Of a stretch of DNA of 64,000 nucleotides, positions 57,476-64,000 are shown piece after piece. Source of the stretch: Opisthorchis felineus (lineage: Eukaryota; Platyhelminthes; Trematoda; Opisthorchiida; Opisthorchiidae); assembly GCA_004794785.1 (NCBI GenBank), contig SJOL01004338.1, positions 483,308-547,307 on the forward strand. The letters run 5' to 3'. The translations under genes and the position numbers were made by a program. Each line of letters begins with the position of its first letter. The stretch's first letter is position 1. The notes under the pieces were generated by a model. The model made no database searches. It saw only the letters and a list, made by a program, of their open reading frames with translations, and was not told the DNA's origin.

Positions 57476-57594
57476 AATTGTATGGTCCAAGAGTAACCTG
57501 GACAAATTACGGGTACCCAATTATGGTGGTGCTTGGTGACGTTCATCAGTTTATTGATGAGTTAAAGCAGCGTCCGAGACAAAGCATCTGTTCG
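57476..57594 (+). CDS. Candidate exon, 119 bp
   Basis: The acceptor AACATCTTCCTAAG and the strong donor CTGTTCG|GTAAGC bound YGPRVTWTNYGYPIMVVLGD and then VHQFIDELKQRPRQSICS, with phase 1 in and phase 0 out. The frame is also open on the minus strand. Phase does not match exon 57288 as drawn, so one of the two boundaries may be wrong. Confidence 0.33.
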
Positions 57595-58132
57595 GTAAGC
57601 AAGAGGTGGCGGGTTAAATCTTCGTCCTCAATCCGGCAGACGTCTCGATGGGTAGCTTGGATACTTGCCCTCCGCATATAAAAAGCTGGAGAGGTAGAGA
57701 TATTGCGGTTTTGACTGAGGCCCATAGTCAAAATCACTACTACATAGAGGAATATGCGGCTTATTTAGCTAACTAAAGAATAAACAAATGGAAACCCTAA
57801 CCAAATGCGAGTAACGACGCTGACGTGCTAACACAACACATTCGGCATGGCAGAAGTGACAAGTACCAGGAAAGTAATCGCATTTTCGAAGAAATGCGGG
57901 TTTAAGAGGTCTTTAATATGGCGGATACTGCAAAGAAATTTTGTAATGGATAAAAAAGTTTGCAAAAAGTTCCGAATTAGAGGCTTCCGAACATAACCGG
58001 GAAATAAACCAACGACTCTGAAGAACCTTCCATCTCCTAATGTAATTAACTACAGAGGAAATATGAGCCTATGACAATGAACTTGTAACTTGTGTCTTAC
58101 GTTTTTGGTGCAAGTGTTCGTGATATCTACAG

Positions 58133-58187
58133 TGTGGGTGCCGCAATCAGTCCTAGAGCTGAGAACCGTTTAATGGACTGGGCTGCA
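58133..58187 (+). CDS. Probable exon, 55 bp, linked to 58365
   Basis: The acceptor GTTCGTGATATCTACAG and the donor GGGCTGCA|GTAAGT bound one open frame: VGAAISPRAENRLMDWAA (phase 2 in, phase 0 out). The other frames stop. The next exon candidate at 58365 starts in phase 0 after a 177-base intron, so the two join cleanly. Confidence 0.45.
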
Positions 58188-58364
58188 GTAAGTCATCATC
58201 TGCGTTGTTCAGGTGATTTAGATTGAAGTACGTGAACAATGTAAACGGTCCTGATCTGTCGCCCGAATATACTGTCGCTGATATCTAGTGGCTTGGGAGC
58301 AGGGAAAAACGACCGTGACAATTGCTCCGATTGTCAAAATACACCAATCATGTTGTCCGAATAG

Positions 58365-58556
58365 GTGCTATGGAATGCAGAGAACAACGAACTGATACTG
58401 GTCATACGCAGAACATCTTTTTCGGATCAGCGTTGCTTCGATAGCATCAACCAAAAACCCAACATTGACTCAGTTTCACTGTGTACTTATCTATTACTGG
58501 CGGAAAGATTTCAGTCAGGATCTTCATTCTTCTTGTACGAAGCAAATCGATTCTGA
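58365..58556 (+). CDS. Probable exon; faint SET/LSMT-like look
   Basis: After the acceptor TGTTGTCCGAATAG the frame is open for 63 codons: VLWNAENNELILVIRRTSFS, then SLCTYLLLAERFQSGSSFF, to a stop at 58554. The join with the exon at 58133 gives a run that resembles, weakly, the start of SET domains of the Rubisco-LSMT type (SETD3/4/6: an xELIxxIP-like strand and an LCTxLLxE-like helix). The key IP is not present (VIRR instead) and no clean donor was found, so the naming is tentative. Confidence 0.38.
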   Translation: MLWNAENNELILVIRRTSFSDQRCFDSINQKPNIDSVSLCTYLLLAERFQSGSSFFLYEANRF

Positions 58557-59069
58557 TCATTCCACCATGTCGTCCTTCATGTCAGCTCAACTTCACCGAG
58601 GGGTCTACAGATCGCTTCAAACGTACACAGGGAGTCCATTCAAACGGTTATTGTAGCACGAGGTTTCCGGTATGCGCACTGATGACAAGTGGAAGACAGT
58701 GGACTGAAAGTAGAAAACAGGGAAGGAAGCTTTGCCCGCCAGCTCTTGGGATGCCTAGCCAAGATTTGAAAAAAGAGGTGGTTGTTGGTAGAGATAAATA
58801 ATGCTAACTGTAGAGTTTTCAATGACCCAAGTTTTCGATCACCGTGGGTGCCGTCGTCAGGCTCGAATTCATCGGAGTCGTGAAAGACAGGGGAAACAAC
58901 TCAAGCAGATGTCACACACAGCACACAACCTATTTGACTTCACTCGTACTGAATGCTATGCGGATGTTCTAGAATTACAAAATAAATCCCGGAATTCACT
59001 GTAGTCAGCATTTTTCACTGATGACCGAAAACCTGTACCAACACTCAGTGACTATGATGTCGCACTCTG

Positions 59070-59177
59070 ATTTCGTAAAAAAAACAATAGAGCACCTGCG
59101 ATTGCAAAAGGGCCAGAGGGTGAAAGAGACTTTTACATCGAGAAAAGGCGGGTTCCCCTAACCCTCCAGGAGGTGTT
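59070..59177 (+). CDS. Candidate exon ending at a GTAAGT donor
   Basis: The frame APAIAKGPEGERDFYIEKRR to VPLTLQEV ends at a strong donor, GGTGTT|GTAAGT. Just upstream, after one TGA, the same frame is open as TDDRKPVPTLSDYDVAL. Either two exons or a decayed reading frame is present. The acceptor (CAATAG near 59091) is poor, so the 5' end is approximate. Confidence 0.28.
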
Positions 59178-60440
59178 GTAAGTCACCAAACCTCCACAGC
59201 TTTTTCTCAGTGATAGCCTTTTGAGTACTGGACTCAACACATTGCAACAGCGGTGTAACTACTGCGCTAGGAAAAACGCTGAAGAGACCGTTTGGAACTG
59301 AGTGAGATTTTGACATCCATTTATCCTCAGCAATTGAAGCCCAAGCTGAAATATCATCATTTCAGAGTGGCAAGGCGCCCCGTCCTGACATTTACACCAA
59401 ATAATCCGCAAATCGGTGAAACCCTTTGAAAACCTATCGTAAAGTGAGCAGGTCAAAGACAAACTGTTGTTAGAAAACCGTGCAACATATTAAAAATGTT
59501 GTTTTATCCGCCCAGTAATCGAAGTCTCCAAGATGCTTTTTGGCACTATCATGCATATCTTGGTAGGGTATAGGGAAAATAGGTTTTCTGTGAACCAAGC
59601 GGGTCTTGCACTGGGTGACAGCGTGTTAAGCACACGTTTGTTCTAAGCCAGGTGGCTGAACATTACCTTTTTTACCTGATAAAAACTAGGAGCATTTTCC
59701 TGAGTTGACGGCTGCATCTGTCCTCATCAAACATCATAAACCATGATAATATCTGCTGACTAAATTTGTCCTTTCCAAAGGAGGGGCACCCATATTTGAA
59801 ATTTATCTGTCCTCACGGGTCCACGGCAAATTTTCACATCAACTGACCAAATGAAGTTGCTGTCTCTCCAATCAATCCTCATCCACGCCATTATTGACTT
59901 GCTACTTGAAATTTCTTTACCTGTCTCTGACAACTCGCGGGTCAAAATGCTCCCGAAATGGATGAAGTTGCGTATTCGGATCACTGTTGACATTCAGACC
60001 GGCTACTGATCTAGATTGTCGAGCATGTTATAAGCTCGACACCCAGAAACGCAAGGTACTACCGTTGAGTCGGGTTCAACTTTGACCCAAACTCCGTGCC
60101 CACTAGTCAGCTACTCGAGCGCAGTGCATAATGTGAAGTCATTTTACGAATCATAAGGGCCAGCGAAGCTTCTTGCACTATCGGCTACAGTGACGGATTA
60201 TACACAGTGTACCAGCTGAATTTTTTTCCCCACGAAGAACGTGCCGAAAATGTCACTTGTTAACCGTCAGTATATCATGTGATAACAGAGGAGATTCAAC
60301 TTCTGCAGTTTCCGGTAAAAGCAACTAGTCCACGACATATGAGCTGGTCATATTTCGTATGTACTCCATGTCCTGGGGACCGTTTGCCTTGCAACGCTCT
60401 TTCCCCTCTATCATGCTTACGAGAGAAATAGCCAAATGTT
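59178..60440. other. Gene-free stretch
   Basis: No supported exon. The minus frame at 59760-59993 was considered as a LINE tail but the match is not convincing. Confidence 0.35.
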
Positions 60441-60444
60441 TTCC

Positions 60445-60800
60445 CGATCTCTGCCTCACGTTGTGCATCGGTTTACATGCGGTTGCGGCAAAATATACAT
60501 CGGCAGGACAAACAGGAACTCAGGCGGGTGCCTCTCTGAACATTTGCCTTGTTATTCGAGTCAGGTGACTAGTCGATCGACCGATATACCCGCAACCTGA
60601 GACCTGAAAATCTGCCTCATCGACCGCCAAACACATTCTATCCACTGGATACAGAGTTGACTCAATCGTTCAGAATTTTACTCCGCAATCTCAACTGGGA
60701 AATATTAGCTTTCAATGAGGACACGCTGATCAGTCAATACCGACCCAGCTTGTGTGCACAAAGGACTCTGACACAAGCTATCAGTTTGCCTCGGACCCAC
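60445..60800 (+). mobile_element. Penelope-like element 3' end with GIY-YIG nuclease
   Basis: One frame reads RFTCGCGKIYIGRTNRNS and then LSEHLPCYSS; KIYIGRT is the GIY-YIG core, and the CGCG before it and SEH after it fit Penelope-like elements, whose reverse transcriptase is joined to such a nuclease. In another frame, from 60657, FRILLRNLNWEILAFNEDTL and RPSLCAQRTLTQAISLP match the C-terminal tail of these proteins. At least one frameshift and stops lie between, and no RT part was found upstream, so it is a dead 3' fragment. Confidence 0.75.
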
Positions 60801-61064
60801 CATACGATTGGCTCCGCTCTACAGTATTATTTCTATTTATTCCTAATCACCACGTAAAATTGGTTTTTAGTATTGCAGCTGAATAGATAAAAGCGAAATA
60901 TCAATATTCCGCGGTCTTTTCTCTCTTGCTGCATTATTCAAGATATTTTTCAGTCTATGGTAGGGGAAACGAAGAATGAATCTCACGACCAGTAAACACA
61001 ATCCTTTCGATAATTGCTGCGTCGCCAAATGGTGACTTCAGTATTATGTGACACTGAGTAGTAT

Positions 61065-61388
61065 AGGCCAAATGTGCAGCCAATGGTGCTCATGCATCGA
61101 ACTCATTGCCTTCAACGCCTATCTGCTCAATCCCCACTTCATAAATTCGGGGTCAGTGAACTGAGTAACCCTATTATCGATAGGCCTAATGCCGGCAGGT
61201 TGGCTCAGCTTGGATCTGATCGAATCGAATTGCTGAACTTCGTGCCCGACAATCCCCACTTTAACCGACACGTCCCACGTCATATTGATCCACAATCCAC
61301 TCCTGCAACTTCTGGAGAACTAAAATCACCTGATCATGAGCAGGTCGGTCAGAATCTCTTGGTGATCCAGCGAACTCTGTTGCTGTAA
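61065..61388 (+). CDS. Coding-like frame, weak exon candidate
   Basis: One frame of 104 codons: LSAQSPLHKFGVSELSNPII, AGRLAQLGSDRIELLNFVPD, FNRHVPRHIDPQSTPATSG. The composition is protein-like, and ATATAG or TGTGCAG near 61066-61077 could be acceptors, but both lack a pyrimidine tract and no good donor is present. Product unknown. Confidence 0.27.
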   Translation, partial: RPNVQPMVLMHRTHCLQRLSAQSPLHKFGVSELSNPIIDRPNAGRLAQLGSDRIELLNFVPDNPHFNRHVPRHIDPQSTPATSGELKSPDHEQVGQNLLVIQRTLLL

Positions 61389-64000
61389 TATGGTCAACAT
61401 TTAAGCATAGTTATCGGAAACTTAGTCAATCAGTTCCTTTCCTGAATGAACTGTAATGAACTCGCGGTGTTTTGTGCGTGTAGCGAAAACAATGTGCAAA
61501 CTTTTACTTAGAGTAAAGGAGCACAAATCGGTTCCCAAACTCCATTTTTTCGGTCCACCTACCAACCCTTGGTAGCAAAATTTAGTAGTTGCTAACTCGT
61601 ATCGCAGACTATACGGTTTACCATCCATCGTTGAGCATGACGCTACTTTATTGTGAGATAACTCTGCGTCATATCTTTCAGATATGAACTAAATTCCACA
61701 TATTCTTCCAAAAGCTTTCAAAGATCAGCGGTATTACCTGAATCGAAAGTTCAAACAGTGATCATTCCCTTAGTCTAGTTGTTACGCAGCAGAGCTGGCG
61801 CGAGTGTGAACACGTCAAGTCAGTTTCTCTCATCTCACAAGGATTCGTATTTCTCTACCGAACAAGGTTGCATCCAGTCGGTGAGCAACGCCTATGAGGT
61901 AAACTAGCCGGAATAATCGTACGGAGGGGATGAAGAATGAGCACCCAATTCTAAGACATCAGCGGACAACAGGTGATCTGCCTGAGCGCTGATACCGGAT
62001 GTCAGAGCTTGGCACAACAAGCATTGACAGCGCTAGAAAGCCGTCTGAAGGAAATCCACCCGAAGTCCACAACGGCCAAAGATTCCTACCAGCGTTGGGT
62101 GTTACAGAACTTCTCATGACTGTTAGACGGATTGACCAGGAACCATGAAATCCTGTTACCTTGCGTTTGACGTGCAAACTCTAGAGGGTTATATTTGAAG
62201 AAATACCAATGAGAATATGTCATAAATTCTGGAGAATATTCAACTACGTTAACTTATTCCCTCAAATTAGCCGACTACCACAAAGCAAAGGGTGATCTTT
62301 ATTTTGAATCGCCCACTTTTGACAGAATTATCCACATTCACTTCCGGTCTTGAAAACTACTTTTGGTGAAGAAGACCCAATTCAGGGGAAACTCCTCATT
62401 AGATGCAACCATCATGACAGTCCCAGTGAGCGTCTGTTCTGAAGGGAATTAGTTCGAGTTGTTACTTCTAAAACAAGTACAGAATGACTGGTTCCGGCTA
62501 GCATAAATAAGGGATGAATAGAAAACTTTACATCCTTGTTACTTTCTTCCACGTAATCTAACCCACCTCCATAATGTCTTATTTAGGCTCATACGTCTAT
62601 AGAAAGCTCCAGTAGTTGGAACTTCTGTGCACCAGGACATTTACGTGGATATCTTTTCAACGGTGCTATCGGAACTAGAGAGAATGACTTGGAGTGTTTT
62701 GAAGAAATCATGTCCTTAAACACGTCGTCACAGGTGGTCGAGGTGGTAACCTATTATTCGTAAATGCTGCAGCTGCTGAGAATGAATTACCGAAGGCATA
62801 GACCGTAGATGAATTCAGGTTAGGCGGAGGCCTTCCGGTGAAGACCAGATGTATATATGAGCGGTGCAGTCACACGCAATGATGGTGTCCAACTGTGCGC
62901 TTACACTCGAGGCGTGAACTTCCATAGCATCACCTCGAGTTCAGCTGTCAATCCAACCCACCTGCCACCATAATTTGACTGACTTGATGAAAGGCTGTAT
63001 GGACTCGCATGACGACGGACCCGCACAAGCATAGGGGTCATTCTGTCAGGTAAACGACAGCTTAAGATGTTCAAGCTTATTGTGAAGTGCATCGTGTTTT
63101 TACCAAGTGAGCGTGTGTACGCACGCATATACAAGAACAAGAAGTGGAGCAGGAGGCTGCTTATTTTTTTTCAACATTTGTTGAATTCTTATTGCGGGAC
63201 GTACGTTTGCATAAGCATAGCGTAAACAGAATCATCTCCACACTATTTCCTTATCTAGCCCTTATTTGACCGACCAGGTTACACTTCAACTTCATGTCCA
63301 ACGAGCAGATTAGTTACTCTCTCCTAGAGAATTTTCGCTCAAATGCTTTCTTCTCACCTTTGTCTGCAGTGCGGCCCTTGTGAACAACAGATGTATGAAA
63401 GTCCTACTGAAGTGGGCTAGTTTTTTTATATTCTTCATGTGTTTTCAATCACTCGTTGACAGGATTGTTTATCTTCACACCTCAACCCAAGAATATGTTT
63501 CCGTACTACACCTGAGTCAGTGGAATGTATGATAAATTCTCCTCAGAGTGATTGTCTCCACCCCTAAATATCCAAGCTGTGGCTGGGTTAATTGAGCCGA
63601 TCGATTTCCAGTTCTGTTTGCAGTAGACAAGGCAGGGTTAGACCGGATCCCTCAGTGGCCGAGAGCATATTCTGATCTCCCCCAGAAACGATAGATGGAG
63701 CAGTCATGGACGAAGAAAGTGATGCCCGTTGCATTTTAGTTTTACACGTTTTACATTTCAATTTGTGTTTTCGGTGCATTGAAGCTCAAGCAGCCTGTGT
63801 TTTGTTTGTACAAAATTGCATCGATGATGCCCTCCGACTCCCAAGTTGTGGAGGTTCTAGGTACTGTAAAGCTGATCAACTCTGTACCAGGAGATGCATA
63901 TGCACAAATGTAGTTGCCCATCCAGAAAAGCGAGTTTGGCTGCAACTCCAGATGAAGTTTATATAAGCCATACCAAAGCATTGTTAAAAGAAACACAGTA
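61389..64000. other. Gene-free stretch to the window end
   Basis: Nothing firm. The plus frame 63706-63966 (Cys-rich, CIDDALRLPSCGGSRYC) is overlapped by an equally long minus frame and has no splice sites, so it was not called. It may run past the window end. Confidence 0.35.

Noticed and set aside
59760..59993. LINE C-terminal fragment (FGSILTRELSETG)
   Set aside because: The resemblance to the YLGS region of LINE RTs rests on a few residues and does not extend on either side.
1..64000. CRISPR array, bacterial operon, phage or plasmid region
   Set aside because: No regularly spaced repeats, no runs of long adjacent frames, and abundant GT-AG introns and eukaryotic retroelements.

Overview
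The window looks like nuclear DNA of a flatworm, most likely a trematode and perhaps an opisthorchiid liver fluke (Clonorchis/Opisthorchis). The evidence is long AT-rich stretches without genes, GT-AG exon signals around short coding pieces, and a dense load of decayed retroelements: Ty3/gypsy, RTE-like and other LINE, Penelope-like, and tRNA-derived SINE. The open frame read through the SINE at 33.9 kb looks like one I remember from liver-fluke protein sets; that is memory, not a search. There are no operons, no ribosome-binding sites, no CRISPR array, and no rRNA or tRNA gene that I can see.

Region by region. At 0-20.4 kb a minus-strand gene is the best-supported host gene. A 42-bp exon (20332-20373), an 808-bp exon with three C2H2 zinc fingers (18886-19693) and a 91-bp exon (17977-18067) have matching splice phases. 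A 283-bp minus exon at 6707-6989 and weaker ones near 10 kb may belong to it. Plus-strand exon candidates at 2532, 5161 and 18428 imply other genes; the one at 18428 lies inside an intron of the zinc-finger gene. At 20-27 kb lie introns or spacers with a broken LINE (22.7-23.2 kb) and two 26-bp micro-exon candidates. At 27.6-34 kb a whole degenerate Ty3/gypsy element on the minus strand (Gag, protease, RT, RNase H, integrase, GPY/F-like tail) is split by later insertions, with LTR-like units in opposite orientations and a SINE next to it. At 34-44 kb there are mostly repeats, a LINE fragment at 37.1-37.4 kb, and coding-like DNA at 43.7-44.2 kb. At 44.7-46.1 kb lies an extraordinary block of about 1.4 kb that is almost all T on the plus strand. 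At 46-53 kb are exon candidates on both strands, a possible two-way start region at 48.4-48.7 kb, and Z-DNA-type microsatellites. At 53.2-54.5 kb is a 5'-truncated RTE-like LINE with a tetranucleotide-repeat tail. At 56-59.2 kb a cluster of small plus-strand exons suggests one or more spliced genes. At 60.4-60.8 kb a Penelope-like element keeps a GIY-YIG endonuclease remnant.

A home-made repeat family, called R1 here (about 300 bp, at least nine copies), recurs through the window, and three copies carry long inverted repeats. Exon boundaries were read from splice signals and open frames only. No transcript, homology or composition calculation was run, so all host exons are candidates except the zinc-finger exon, which is firm.
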